Shown here: in pieces, positions 28,867 to 37,854 of the stretch
How positions within the stretch are numbered: the first letter of the stretch is position 1
How the letters are laid out: each line of letters begins with the position of its first letter
From: CAZNPH01 sp964574985
GTDB lineage: Bacteria > Bacteroidota > Bacteroidia > Bacteroidales > SM23-62
Assembly: GCA_964574985.1 (NCBI GenBank)
Contig: CAZNPH010000005.1
Location: forward strand, 121,542 to 185,541
DNA: 64,000 nt
Direction of reading: 5' to 3'
Notes under the pieces: generated by a model
The model's database searches: none
The model's input: the letters and a program-made list of their open reading frames with translations, nothing else
Told to the model about the DNA's origin: nothing
Program-made: the position numbers and the translations under genes

Positions 28867-30126
28867 AAGGACCTTTTTTTCATATTCCTCAATGATATCC
28901 AGATAATCAATTCCGGGGGGCACATCATTTTTGAGGCAGAAATAATCCCACACGTCCCCGTATGGCATGGCCTTGTTCTGTTCGAGCAGGGCCAGTTTTT
29001 CAAAGCCTTTGCTGGCGGACTCGTGTTTTCGCATTTGTTCCAGGGGTTCGAGCAGGGCCATGAGAAAGCTGATCTGTGTGGCCCGGGTTCCCACCAGGTA
29101 AGCACCGATCCGGTTGATGGATGCATCAAAGAAATCCAGCCCCACATTCACCTTTTCCAATGCACCCCCCCTGACAATCTCATGGGTCATTTCGTGGGTA
29201 TTGTCATTCAGGGTGATCACATGGTCGCTGTCCCAACGGACTCCACGGCTGAAATGGAACATGAGCTCGCTGGTAAACTGAAGCAGCGCGGAAACTTTGT
29301 CCCCGACGGATTCCGTGGGATGAAAATGTCCCATGTCGATGCACAGCATTTTGTTCCTGGTGAATGCATAACCCATGTAGAACTCGTGCGAACCGGCCAC
29401 GAAAGCTTCGCTGCCAATACCGAACAATTTGCATTCGAGGGAATCGGCCATCTGATCGGCCGGATAATCCTTCTGAAAGATCTCATCAAGGGCTTCCTTC
29501 AGTATTTCACGGTATTTATACCGGAACAGGGTGGTATCCTTGGTGCCATCCGGGATCCATATATTATGAATGGTCCGGGTATCAAGGGCTTTGCCCATCT
29601 GGTAACTGATCTCCCTGCAGCGGTTCACATGTTCGATCCAGAAATTCCGGATGGACGGATCGGGACTGGAAAGGGTAAACCCGTCATTTGACCTGGGATG
29701 CGAAAAACAGGTACAATTGAAATCAAGCTTGATATCAAGTTGTTTGGCCCAGTCGATCCACGACTGGAAATGTTTTGGCTCAATTTCATCACGGTCCACA
29801 AACTGTCCGCCGAAATCCCCGTAGCTTGCGTGCATGTTGAAGCGGTGCTTCCCGGGGAGCAGTGAATAGACTTTTCCCATGTCCTGCCTGACCTCATCGA
29901 TGGTGCCGGCCTTTCCCGGGTAATTGCCGGTCGCCTGAATGCCACCGCCGGACAAGCCTTCGCCCGGATGCTCAAATCCGGCCACATCATCTGCCTGCCA
30001 GCAATGGAGGGAAATTGAAAGCTTTTGTAATTGCTCCAGGGCCTTTTCGGTATCCACGCCCAGTTGGGCATATTTTTCCCTGGCCAATTCGTAAGCCTTT
30101 TGAATGTCTGATTCTTTTCTAGCCAT
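28852..30126 (-). CDS. rhaA: L-rhamnose isomerase
   Basis: Converts L-rhamnose to L-rhamnulose in the cytoplasm with Mn2+/Zn2+. At 424 residues it matches the family size (about 419). Diagnostic pieces are the N-terminal ISLHCWQADDVAGFE, GIQATGNYPGKA, the metal-ligand strand LDFNCTCFSHP, IGSEAFVAGSHEFYMGYA, and CIDMGHFHPTE followed by VRWDSDHVI. It lies 11 nt downstream of rhaB in the same orientation. Its 3' end overlaps the aldo/keto reductase by 15 nt, so the two transcripts are antisense at their ends. Confidence 0.94.
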   Translation of the reverse strand: MARKESDIQKAYELAREKYAQLGVDTEKALEQLQKLSISLHCWQADDVAGFEHPGEGLSGGGIQATGNYPGKAGTIDEVRQDMGKVYSLLPGKHRFNMHASYGDFGGQFVDRDEIEPKHFQSWIDWAKQLDIKLDFNCTCFSHPRSNDGFTLSSPDPSIRNFWIEHVNRCREISYQMGKALDTRTIHNIWIPDGTKDTTLFRYKYREILKEALDEIFQKDYPADQMADSLECKLFGIGSEAFVAGSHEFYMGYAFTRNKMLCIDMGHFHPTESVGDKVSALLQFTSELMFHFSRGVRWDSDHVITLNDNTHEMTHEIVRGGALEKVNVGLDFFDASINRIGAYLVGTRATQISFLMALLEPLEQMRKHESASKGFEKLALLEQNKAMPYGDVWDYFCLKNDVPPGIDYLDIIEEYEKKVLSKRS

Positions 30127-30137
30127 CGTGTTTTGTT

Positions 30138-31622
30138 TTATTGAGAGTTCTGAATTAAATGCATGAATTGTTCATATGCTTTGTTCCATGGACCTGTATT
30201 TTCCGGCCGGTAAACCTGCATATCAAAGGAATTCCGGATCACCTTCCTGATCTCATCCAGAGAAGAAACATATCCCTTGGCCATGGCCTGGGCCATTATA
30301 TTACCGGCCGCGGTGGCTTCCGAAGGACCCGTGATGACCTCCATCCCGGTGGCATCGGCCGCGAACTGGCAGAGCAACTGATTGTGGGTTCCTCCTCCGA
30401 TAATGTGCAGCTTTTTCAAAGGTTTCCCGGATATTTCCCTCAACTGCTCCGCGACCTGTCTGTACCGTAAGGCAAGGCTTTCCAGAATGCATCGGACCGT
30501 TTCCGGGATTTCCCGCGGGATTTTCTGTGAAGTTTTTTCGCAGTACCCGCGAATGGCAGCCGGCATATCGCCGGGATTGATGAATCCCTGATCATCCGGA
30601 TCCACCAGCGAACGGAAAGGCTCTGCCTTGCCCGCCATGGAAGTCAGTTCCTGATAACTGTATTCTTTTCCCCGGGCTGACCATACCCTTTTGCATTCCT
30701 GCAACAACCACAAACCCATGATATTTTTCAGAAACCGGTAGGTTTTGTTGATTCCACCCTCGTTGGTCAGATTGTATTCCAGGGTTTTATCCGTAATCAG
30801 GGGAACCGGTGACTCGATTCCCATCAGTGACCAGGTGCCTGAACTGATGTATGCCCAGTCCTTTCCCTCTGCAGGAATAGCGGCAATAGCCGATCCTGTG
30901 TCATGGGAAGCTACCGAAGTGACCGAAACATTTTTCAAACCGGTCCTTTCGGCAAGCTGCGGATTCAATTCACCCGAAATGGTTCCGGGCTGAACAATAT
31001 CGTTCATGATCTCCATGGATATCCCCAGCTTTTTGAAAAGTTCGGGTTCCCATGCATTGCCCCGCGGATTGAAGAGCTGTGAAGTGGTCGCAAAACTGAA
31101 TTCCGTACTGATATTACCTGAAAGCAAATAATTGAAGATATCCGGGATAAACAGCAATTTATCCGCAATCTCAAGGGCAGGTGATTTGTCCCGCACCATG
31201 GAATAAAGCTGAAAAAGGGTATTGAAGGGAAGGAACTGGATGCCGGTCAGTTCATAGATCTCCTCCCGGGGAATAAGCCCGAAAAATTGCTCCATGGCAT
31301 TCTCCGTCCTGGGATCCCTGTATGCATAGGGGAGGTTGATAAACGAACCGTCTTTTGCCAGCAGGGTAAAATCAACACCCCAGGTATCCACACCCAGCGA
31401 TTCCGGAGGCCCCTCAAACGCTTTGGCGTATATTTCAAGGCCTTTGACCATCTCTTCATACAACCTGAATATGTTCCAGTGGTAGTGCCCGTTAAAAAAA
31501 AGCATGCCGGTGGGAAAACGGTGTATTTCCTTCAATCCCAGTTTTCCGCCGGACAGGGTACCGGCAATGGCCCTGCCGCTTTCGGCCCCGAGATCCATTG
31601 CAAGAAAATGGTGATCTGTCAT
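30138..31622 (-). CDS. rhaB: Rhamnulokinase
   Basis: ATP-dependent kinase (FGGY family) making L-rhamnulose 1-phosphate. From MTDHHFLAMDLGAESGR it is 494 residues, normal for RhaB; an earlier in-frame start at 31679 would lengthen it with no family support. It has the N-terminal ATP-binding loop DLGAESGRAIAG, the catalytic-Asp region SLGVDTWGVDFTLL, and the C-terminal IGGGTHNQLLCQFAADATG. It leads rhaB-rhaA. The dedicated RhaD aldolase is not beside it; the aldolase-SDR fusion at 44023 is a possible but unproven substitute. Confidence 0.93.
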   Translation of the reverse strand: MTDHHFLAMDLGAESGRAIAGTLSGGKLGLKEIHRFPTGMLFFNGHYHWNIFRLYEEMVKGLEIYAKAFEGPPESLGVDTWGVDFTLLAKDGSFINLPYAYRDPRTENAMEQFFGLIPREEIYELTGIQFLPFNTLFQLYSMVRDKSPALEIADKLLFIPDIFNYLLSGNISTEFSFATTSQLFNPRGNAWEPELFKKLGISMEIMNDIVQPGTISGELNPQLAERTGLKNVSVTSVASHDTGSAIAAIPAEGKDWAYISSGTWSLMGIESPVPLITDKTLEYNLTNEGGINKTYRFLKNIMGLWLLQECKRVWSARGKEYSYQELTSMAGKAEPFRSLVDPDDQGFINPGDMPAAIRGYCEKTSQKIPREIPETVRCILESLALRYRQVAEQLREISGKPLKKLHIIGGGTHNQLLCQFAADATGMEVITGPSEATAAGNIMAQAMAKGYVSSLDEIRKVIRNSFDMQVYRPENTGPWNKAYEQFMHLIQNSQ

Positions 31623-31662
31623 GATGTGCTGATTTTTCAGTATAAACTTACATAAAATGATC

Positions 31663-31677
31663 GTCCGGTCTCCGGAC
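31663..31677 (-). other. Short hairpin between the GntR gene and rhaB
   Basis: On the minus strand GTCCGG AGA CCGGAC forms a 6-bp stem with a 3-nt loop, 15 nt after the GntR stop and about 40 nt before the rhaB start. The downstream sequence is only moderately T-rich. It may be a weak terminator or a processing site that lets rhaBA be expressed differently from the regulator. Confidence 0.35.
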
Positions 31678-31692
31678 AACCCTCCAATAAGA

Positions 31693-32412
31693 CTAAAAAA
31701 TACCGTATACGGCCTGTTTGCGGGTATTGCAATATATCGATGAATATATATTCATCTTGACCCGGTCGGTATCGAATTTCCTCTCCAGGTGGAGAACAGG
31801 GTCTCCCACTGGCAGATTGAGATACCGGCTGATCTTTTTACCTGACCCTATGGCCCGGAGTTTCTGCTCGCCTCCCTTGATCCGTATCCGGTAATGCTGC
31901 CTGAGAATATCAAACAGCGACCTGTTTTCAAAATTCCGGGAGGTAAACCTTGGCATGTTGATATTGGGTATGAAATTGATATCGTAAAAGATGGGATCCT
32001 TGTTGAACAAACGCAATCGTTCCATGTATATGCAGCCGGATTCCTTTTCTTCCTCCCCCAGTCTGAACATAAAAGGATCCGGCCATGCCTGCACACGGGG
32101 TTTCACAATGATCCTGGTTTCCAGGTTCCTGCTGCCCAGGGCCGAAGTAGTACCTGCAATAGACAGTATCCCCACCCCTTTGGGCAATTGATGGACAATG
32201 CTTCCCTTGCCCTGTTGCTTCTTGATGTATCCGTCATGAACAAGGGCATCCAGTGCGTGCCTGACGGTGGGCCTTGTCAGGTTGTATACTTTGCACAATT
32301 CATTTTCCGATGGCAGAAGATCGCCTTCCTGATATACACCCTCCACAATATGCTTTCGCAAAATTTCATAAAGCTTCCTGTATCGGGGCATTCTGACAAC
32401 TGTTCGGGCCAT
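31693..32412 (-). CDS. GntR-family transcriptional regulator (HutC/UTRA type)
   Basis: A 239-residue regulator. The N-terminal winged helix (YRKLYEILRKHIVEGVYQEG, PSENELCKVYNLTRPTVRHA, KKQQGKGSIVHQLP) is the standard GntR DNA-binding domain; residues about 95-235 form a UTRA effector domain (FIPNINMPRFTSRNFENRS, NLPVGDPVLHLERKFDTDRV) that in relatives senses sugar phosphates or related small molecules. An internal ATG at 32391 (MPRYRK) is an alternative start. It is divergent from the 2-oxoacid dehydrogenase/polyol array, with an 18-bp palindrome between them, and lies 70 nt upstream of rhaB. It may control either or both; the operator position argues for the divergent array and itself. Confidence 0.9.
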   Translation of the reverse strand: MARTVVRMPRYRKLYEILRKHIVEGVYQEGDLLPSENELCKVYNLTRPTVRHALDALVHDGYIKKQQGKGSIVHQLPKGVGILSIAGTTSALGSRNLETRIIVKPRVQAWPDPFMFRLGEEEKESGCIYMERLRLFNKDPIFYDINFIPNINMPRFTSRNFENRSLFDILRQHYRIRIKGGEQKLRAIGSGKKISRYLNLPVGDPVLHLERKFDTDRVKMNIYSSIYCNTRKQAVYGIF

Positions 32413-32459
32413 GGTATCATCAAACTGCCCACAAGATATAAAAAAATATTGTGATACAA

Positions 32460-32477
32460 AACTTGTAATTACAAGTT
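32460..32477. promoter_or_regulatory. Perfect 18-bp palindrome, likely GntR operator
   Basis: AACTTGTAATTACAAGTT is identical to its reverse complement and sits 48 bp upstream of the GntR start and 121 bp upstream of the E2 gene. Its right half ends 6 bp before a near-consensus -7 element (TATCTTTA, 32484-32491) and covers the expected -33 region, so a bound dimer should block the plus-strand promoter. Confidence 0.65.
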
Positions 32478-32483
32478 ATTGGT

Positions 32484-32491
32484 TATCTTTA
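32484..32491 (+). promoter_or_regulatory. Near-consensus -7 element for the E2-E3-E1 array
   Basis: TATCTTTA differs from TAnnTTTG at the last base. A CTTG at 32462-32465, inside the palindrome, lies 18 nt upstream and could serve as the -33 element. The implied leader is about 100 nt. Confidence 0.35.
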
Positions 32492-32562
32492 TGGGATAAA
32501 GAACGGGTATATTGCTCCAATGATTGCTGAGATCAATGTCCGGATATTCATTGAAAAGGGCA

Positions 32563-32576
32563 TTAACATATGTTAA
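32563..32576. promoter_or_regulatory. 14-bp palindrome in the E2 leader
   Basis: TTAACATATGTTAA is a perfect palindrome 21 bp before the E2 start, and the half-site ATTAACAT recurs at 32592-32599 overlapping the ATG. It is different in sequence from the upstream 18-bp palindrome, so a second regulator or a small RNA structure near the ribosome-binding region is possible. Confidence 0.35.
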
Positions 32577-32597
32577 CAAGCAAATCAATATATTAAC

Positions 32598-33935
32598 ATG
32601 GCTACTCCGGTTATTATGCCCAGACAGGGCCAGTCGGTCGAAACCTGCATCATCACGGAATGGAACTTTGAAAAAGGACAAAAAGTGAAAAAGGGGGACA
32701 CCCTGTTTTCCTATGAAACGGACAAGGCATCCTTTGAACAGACCTCGCCCGCAGATGGTTTCCTCCTGGAGATTTTTTACCAGGCAGGAGATGAAGTGCC
32801 CGTTCTGGAAAATGTTGCGGTGATCGGTAAAAAAAATGAATCGGTTGATGAATTCCGCCCGGGGGAAAAGAAGGCAGAGCAACCCGCCCCGGAAGAAACA
32901 AAAACCCGGGAACAGGAACAGGAACAGGAACAGGAACAGGAACAGGAACCGGCCGGCGAATCCCGGGACAAGCCCCCTGCCGTTCCCTCCGGAAAGAAAA
33001 AAATTTCCCCCAGGGCAAGGAACCTTGCACGCAAACTCAGAATACCGGCAGGCGATATCCGGGGAACCGGCCCCGGTGGCAGGATCATTGAACGGGATGT
33101 CAGAAACGCCGCTGAAAAAGGACAACGGATGACTTCCCTGGCTTATGAACAAGCGGAAGGAAAAACCAGGGGCGAACCCACCGGGGCAGGCGGAATGACC
33201 AGGGCAGGGGACCTTGCGCCTACCGGAACCGGAACCACCCCGGGAACCCGGGACATAAAACTCAGCAACATCCGGAAGATCATTGCCGAAAACATGCACC
33301 GCTCACTCCGGGAATCGGCTCAGCTCACCCATCATACCAGTGCAGATGCCCGGAAAATCCTTGCACTCAGGAAAAAATTCAAAAACGGACCGTCAGACAA
33401 CCCCGCAACGGGCATCTCCATCAACGATATGGTATGTTATGCCGCCATCCGGGCTATCAAAAGGAACCCGGGGATCAATTGCCATTTCCGGGGGGATTCC
33501 ATCCGGGTATTTGATAAGGTTCACCTGGGCATGGCGGTCAGTACGGAAAGGGGGCTTATGGTGCCCGCGCTGAAGAATGCGGATGATTTCAACCTGACCG
33601 CTTTGTCAGAAAAACTCAGGGCGCTCGCCGGGGAATGCAGGAAAGGAAACATCGATCCCGAACTTCTGAGCAGTGAAGTCGCTACTTTCACCACCACCAA
33701 TCTGGGTTCCTACGGCATGGAAATGTTCACCCCCGTACTCAACCTGCCCCAGGCCGGTATCCTCGGGATCTGTTCCATAATTCACAGGGCCGGTGACCTT
33801 GGTGACGGCACCATCGGGATCATACCCAGAATAGGGCTTTCGCTCACCTATGATCACCGGGCCATTGACGGGGCGCCGGCTTCGGCTTTCCTCCGCGAGG
33901 TGGTGGAACAGATTGAAAATTTCGAATCCGTTTAA
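32598..33935 (+). CDS. Dihydrolipoamide acyltransferase (E2) of a 2-oxoacid dehydrogenase complex
   Basis: A 445-residue E2. Residues 1-75 are a lipoyl domain with the lipoylated lysine in YETDKASFEQ. A linker includes a run of Glu-Gln pairs (encoded by a tandem hexamer) and is followed by the peripheral-subunit-binding domain (ISPRARNLARKLRIPAGDIR, about 133-170). The C-terminal acyltransferase domain starts near 215 (IKLSNIRKIIAENMHRSL) and ends with the catalytic YDHRAIDGAP. It carries the acyl group from E1 to CoA. It is the first gene of the array controlled by the divergent GntR region, with E3 2 nt downstream. The oxoacid or acyloin substrate is not identifiable from E2. Confidence 0.92.
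   Translation: MATPVIMPRQGQSVETCIITEWNFEKGQKVKKGDTLFSYETDKASFEQTSPADGFLLEIFYQAGDEVPVLENVAVIGKKNESVDEFRPGEKKAEQPAPEETKTREQEQEQEQEQEQEPAGESRDKPPAVPSGKKKISPRARNLARKLRIPAGDIRGTGPGGRIIERDVRNAAEKGQRMTSLAYEQAEGKTRGEPTGAGGMTRAGDLAPTGTGTTPGTRDIKLSNIRKIIAENMHRSLRESAQLTHHTSADARKILALRKKFKNGPSDNPATGISINDMVCYAAIRAIKRNPGINCHFRGDSIRVFDKVHLGMAVSTERGLMVPALKNADDFNLTALSEKLRALAGECRKGNIDPELLSSEVATFTTTNLGSYGMEMFTPVLNLPQAGILGICSIIHRAGDLGDGTIGIIPRIGLSLTYDHRAIDGAPASAFLREVVEQIENFESV
32909..32949 (+). repeat. (GGAACA)n tandem hexamer inside the E2 linker
   Basis: Six perfect copies of GGAACA (32909-32944) plus a partial seventh encode Glu-Gln pairs in the flexible linker between the lipoyl and binding domains. A 6-bp unit keeps frame whatever the copy number. 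Confidence 0.95.
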
Positions 33936-33937
33936 AC

Positions 33938-35311
33938 ATGACAAACAAACAAAAGGAATTTGACCTGGGCGTGATCGGGGCCGGACCCGCAGGCTATAAT
34001 GCCGCACAAAAAGCATCCGGGAAAGGATTATCCACGGTACTTTTCAACAAGGACCGGCTGGGCGGGGTCTGTCTGAACGAAGGATGCATACCCGTCAAAA
34101 CCCTGCTTTTTACCGCCAGACTTTTCGAATACATGAAACAGCCGGCCAAATACGGGCTGATAACTGAAAAAGCCGGATATGATCTGGAGAGGATCATGAA
34201 AAGAAAGGAAAAGATCGTGAAAAAGCTTGTGGGGGGTGTCCGTGCCGGACTCAAAAAGAACGGAGTGGAAATCATCCCTGAAGCGGCCGTTATCCGTGGC
34301 AGAAAAAACGGTTTATTCAGAATATCGGCCGGTAATGATGATTTTTTGGTCCGGAACATCCTGATCGCCACCGGATCTTTGCCTTCCATGCCCCCGGTAA
34401 AAGGGATCGAGGAGACAAATATCATGACCAGCAGGGAAATCCTGGATATCCGGGAAATACCCGGGTCTCTTGCCATCATCGGCGGAGGCGTGGTGGGAAT
34501 GGAATTTGCCGGCTTTTTCTCATCCATGGGAACCCGGGTGACCGTCCTGGAGATGCTGGATGAAGTGCTTCCCGGATTCGATCCTGACATCAGCAAAATG
34601 CTGCGGGAGGTATTTGTTTCAAAAGGTGTGGATTTCAAATGTGGCGCACGGGTGGAAAAGATCACCGGAGAGGGAATCGTTTTCCGCCGGGACGGGGAGG
34701 AGCACACCCTGCAAACCGGGCGCATCCTGATCAGCACGGGCAGAAAACCGGTGGTTGAGGGGATCGGACTCGATTCGCTGGGCATTGAATATTCGGGAAA
34801 AGGGATAAAAACAGATTCCCGGTGCTGCACGAATGTTCCCGGGGTCTACGCGGCCGGGGATGTAAACGGATTTTCCATGCTCGCACATACGGCATACAGG
34901 GAAGGTGAAGTGGCTATAAACTGCATTTCGGGAGACAGGGACCGGATGCGTTATGAAGCCGTCCCCCAGGTTGTTTATACCCATCCGGAAGCCGCCCGGG
35001 TGGGACTGACTCAACAGGAAGCCGCCAAAAAGGGAATACCGGTTGAGGTCATCAACATCCCCCTGGGTTATTCAGGCAGATTTGTGGCCGAGAATGAAGG
35101 ATTCACCGGATTGGCCAAGCTGGTCACCGGCAAGAAAAACGGGGAAGTCCTGGGCATGCATATGATCGGGAATCCTGCTTCGGAAATCATCTACGGCCCG
35201 GGCATCATGATCGAGCACGAGATGCTCACCAGGGACATCAGGGACTTCATATTCCCCCACCCCACGGTTTCGGAGATCATAAGGGAAGCTGCACATATGG
35301 GTAAAATCTAA
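33938..35311 (+). CDS. Dihydrolipoamide dehydrogenase (E3)
   Basis: A flavoprotein of 457 residues that reoxidises the lipoyl group of E2 and makes NADH. The FAD-binding start is LGVIGAGPAGYNAAQKAS, the redox-active disulfide is in GGVCLNEGCIPVKT, the NAD-binding GxGxxG-type strand is LAIIGGGVVGMEFAG, the second FAD block is GVYAAGDVNG, and the C-terminal His-Glu pair is in FPHPTVSEIIREA. It is immediately downstream of E2 and 10 nt upstream of E1, so the complex is encoded as a dedicated set. Confidence 0.93.
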   Translation: MTNKQKEFDLGVIGAGPAGYNAAQKASGKGLSTVLFNKDRLGGVCLNEGCIPVKTLLFTARLFEYMKQPAKYGLITEKAGYDLERIMKRKEKIVKKLVGGVRAGLKKNGVEIIPEAAVIRGRKNGLFRISAGNDDFLVRNILIATGSLPSMPPVKGIEETNIMTSREILDIREIPGSLAIIGGGVVGMEFAGFFSSMGTRVTVLEMLDEVLPGFDPDISKMLREVFVSKGVDFKCGARVEKITGEGIVFRRDGEEHTLQTGRILISTGRKPVVEGIGLDSLGIEYSGKGIKTDSRCCTNVPGVYAAGDVNGFSMLAHTAYREGEVAINCISGDRDRMRYEAVPQVVYTHPEAARVGLTQQEAAKKGIPVEVINIPLGYSGRFVAENEGFTGLAKLVTGKKNGEVLGMHMIGNPASEIIYGPGIMIEHEMLTRDIRDFIFPHPTVSEIIREAAHMGKI

Positions 35312-35321
35312 TATCAATATT

Positions 35322-37790
35322 ATGCCAAAGAATCAATTCATCGATCCCAGAAAACTGAGAAAACCGGGCAGCATAACCTTCGGGGAGATCCCGGTCAACA
35401 AATACGAAAAATCCATTGAAGAGGAAAAAAGCAATTACTCCCAGGCCGGTTTCCTGAGGATATATCATGACATGTGCATCATCAGGGAATTTGAAAGCAT
35501 GCTGAATGATATCAAGGTATCCGGTGAGTACAATGGGATCCGGTACCACCATCCGGGGCCCGCGCACCTGTCTGTCGGCCAGGAAGCCGCCGCGGTGGGC
35601 ATGGCCTATCATCTCGGGATACAGGATTTTATTTTCGGGTCCCACAGAAGCCACGGAGAGATCCTGGCAAAAGGCCTGTCGGCCATATACCGTTTGAAGG
35701 ACAAGGAGCTGACCGGTATCATGGAAAATTATCTTGACGGGGCTACCCTGAAGGTGGTTGAAAAGGAGCACAGCGGAAATGTGCGGGACCTGGCCATTGA
35801 CTACCTGGTTTACGGGACCCTGGCAGAGATATTCGCCCGTGAAACCGGATTCAACAAGGGGCTGGGCGGATCCATGCATGCCTTTTTCCCTCCCTTCGGG
35901 ATATACCCGAACAATGCCATCGTGGGCGGTTCCGGAGACATATCCGTGGGCGCCGCCCTGTACAAAAAGATCAACAGGAAACCCGGTCTGGTCGTGGCCA
36001 ATATCGGGGACGCATCCATGGGATGCGGTCCTGTGTGGGAAGGCATTTGTTTTGCCGCCATGGACCAGTTCAAAAAATTATGGCCGGAAGAATACCGGGG
36101 CGGTCTCCCCGTCATTTTTCATTTCATGAACAATCAGTATGGCATGGGAGGCCAGACCTGCGGGGAAACCATGGGCTACGATATACTGGCACGGACCGGC
36201 GCTGGGGTCAATCCCGAAATGATGCATGCGGAAAGGGTATTCGGATATGATCCGCTGGCGGTAATCGATGCTTTCCGCAGGAAAAAACAGGTGATAGATG
36301 AAAAGAACGGCCCGGTGCTCCTGGATACGGTCACCTACCGTTTCAGCGGCCATTCGCCTTCCGATGCTTCCTCCTACAGGACAAAAGATGAACTGGATGC
36401 ATGGCAAAAAGCTGATTCCATTGTAAACTTCGGGGACAAACTTTCGGAAGCCGGAGTGGCCACCCGGGACGAACTGGAACAGATCAAAGAGAAATCCGGA
36501 GAAATCATATTCCGGATTTTCAAGCTGGCCACCGATGACTCCGTTTCTCCGAGGATCGACCTGGAAGCCCGGCCGGAAGCCATCGGGGAACTGATGTTTT
36601 CCAACGGATCGGCGGACCGCATGGAAGACCGTGAACCGGAAGTGCTGATGCCTATGGATGAAAATCCGCGGGTCAGGCAAATCGCAAAAAAGAAGCGGTA
36701 CGGACTGGATGAGGGGGGGAAACCCATATCCGGGGTAAAGGCCTTTCAGCTTCGTGACGGGATCTTTGAAGCCATCATGGACCGTTTTTACAAAGACCCC
36801 ACCCTGGTGGCATACGGCGAAGAGAACAGGGACTGGGGCGGCGCTTTTGCCGTATACCGCGGACTCACCGAAGCCCTGCCCTACAACCGCTTGTTCAACT
36901 CTCCCATTTCGGAAGGAGCCATTGCAGGGACCGCCATCGGATACGGCATGGCAGGAGGAAGGGTAATCGCGGAGATCATGTATTGCGATTTCCTGGGCCG
37001 TGCGGGGGACGAAATTTTCAACCAGCTCCCCAAATGGCAGGCCATGAGCGGGAACATCCTGCGAATGCCTGTTGTGATCAGGGTTTCCGTGGGATCAAAA
37101 TACGGGGCCCAGCATTCCCAGGACTGGACATCGCTGGTGGCGCATATACCCGGACTCAAAGTGGTGTTCCCGGCCACCCCTTATGATGCAAAGGGACTCA
37201 TGAACGCCGCCCTGCAGGGGACCGATCCTGTCATCTTCTTTGAAAGCCAGAGGATCTATGATGTCGGGGAATATTTTCACAGGGAAGGAGTTCCGGAAGG
37301 TTACTATGAAATACCCATCGGGGAACCCGATATCAAAAGGGCCGGATCTGACATCACCTTACTCAGCGTGGGAGCCACACTTTACAGGGTCCTGAAAGCG
37401 GCTGATATCCTTTCTGAAAAATACGGCATTTCAGCCGAGATCATCGACGCCAGGAGTCTGGTCCCCTTCAATTACGAACCCGTAATGAAATCAGTGAGCA
37501 AAACCGGAAAGATTTTGCTGGCCGGGGACGCGTCATCCAGGGGTTCCTTCATGAAAGAAATGGCCCAAACCATTTCCGAACTTTCATTCGATGACCTTGA
37601 TGCTCCGCCGGTGGTGGCCGGTTCCCGCAACTGGATCGTCCCGGCACATGAGATGGAAGAATCCTTTTTTCCCCAGGAAGACTGGATCATCGACGCCATT
37701 CATGAAAAGATACTGCCCCTGAAGGGGCACCGTGCCAGGAACAATTTCACCCTGAACGAGCAGATCAGGCGAAACCGGGAAGGTATTTAA
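35322..37790 (+). CDS. Fused E1 alpha-beta component of a ThDP-dependent 2-oxoacid (or acyloin) dehydrogenase
   Basis: An 822-residue fusion. The alpha half (about 40-410) has the ThDP motif GDASMGCGPVWEGI with its distal asparagines in FHFMNNQYGMGG, plus GLGGSMHAFFP and YRFSGHSPSDASSYRTKDEL. The beta half (about 470-800) has SPISEGAIAGTAIGYGMAGG (ThDP-activating Glu), GAQHSQDW and ATPYDAKGLMNAAL. Such enzymes decarboxylate a 2-oxoacid, or in the acetoin branch cleave an acyloin, passing the acyl group to E2. The order E2-E3-E1 and the sugar-catabolic neighbours are unusual for a housekeeping pyruvate or branched-chain complex. The substrate is unknown. Confidence 0.88.
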   Translation: MPKNQFIDPRKLRKPGSITFGEIPVNKYEKSIEEEKSNYSQAGFLRIYHDMCIIREFESMLNDIKVSGEYNGIRYHHPGPAHLSVGQEAAAVGMAYHLGIQDFIFGSHRSHGEILAKGLSAIYRLKDKELTGIMENYLDGATLKVVEKEHSGNVRDLAIDYLVYGTLAEIFARETGFNKGLGGSMHAFFPPFGIYPNNAIVGGSGDISVGAALYKKINRKPGLVVANIGDASMGCGPVWEGICFAAMDQFKKLWPEEYRGGLPVIFHFMNNQYGMGGQTCGETMGYDILARTGAGVNPEMMHAERVFGYDPLAVIDAFRRKKQVIDEKNGPVLLDTVTYRFSGHSPSDASSYRTKDELDAWQKADSIVNFGDKLSEAGVATRDELEQIKEKSGEIIFRIFKLATDDSVSPRIDLEARPEAIGELMFSNGSADRMEDREPEVLMPMDENPRVRQIAKKKRYGLDEGGKPISGVKAFQLRDGIFEAIMDRFYKDPTLVAYGEENRDWGGAFAVYRGLTEALPYNRLFNSPISEGAIAGTAIGYGMAGGRVIAEIMYCDFLGRAGDEIFNQLPKWQAMSGNILRMPVVIRVSVGSKYGAQHSQDWTSLVAHIPGLKVVFPATPYDAKGLMNAALQGTDPVIFFESQRIYDVGEYFHREGVPEGYYEIPIGEPDIKRAGSDITLLSVGATLYRVLKAADILSEKYGISAEIIDARSLVPFNYEPVMKSVSKTGKILLAGDASSRGSFMKEMAQTISELSFDDLDAPPVVAGSRNWIVPAHEMEESFFPQEDWIIDAIHEKILPLKGHRARNNFTLNEQIRRNREGI

Positions 37791-37804
37791 TCGGACATTA
37801 TTGA

Positions 37805-37812
37805 TATCTTTG
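37805..37812 (+). promoter_or_regulatory. Internal -7 promoter element before the PfkB kinase gene
   Basis: TATCTTTG is an exact TAnnTTTG match 15 nt after the E1 stop and 43 nt before the kinase ATG. It suggests that the polyol-gene half of the array can be transcribed separately from the E2-E3-E1 half, and it excludes the in-frame non-ATG start at 37801. Confidence 0.55.
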
Positions 37813-37854
37813 CACCATATTCCGGTTGACCGCATTGCATTACACCTGAACGAA

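Noticed and set aside
32909..32949. CRISPR-like or mobile repeat
   Set aside because: The hexamer has no spacers, is in frame in E2 and encodes a linker, so it is a simple coding repeat.
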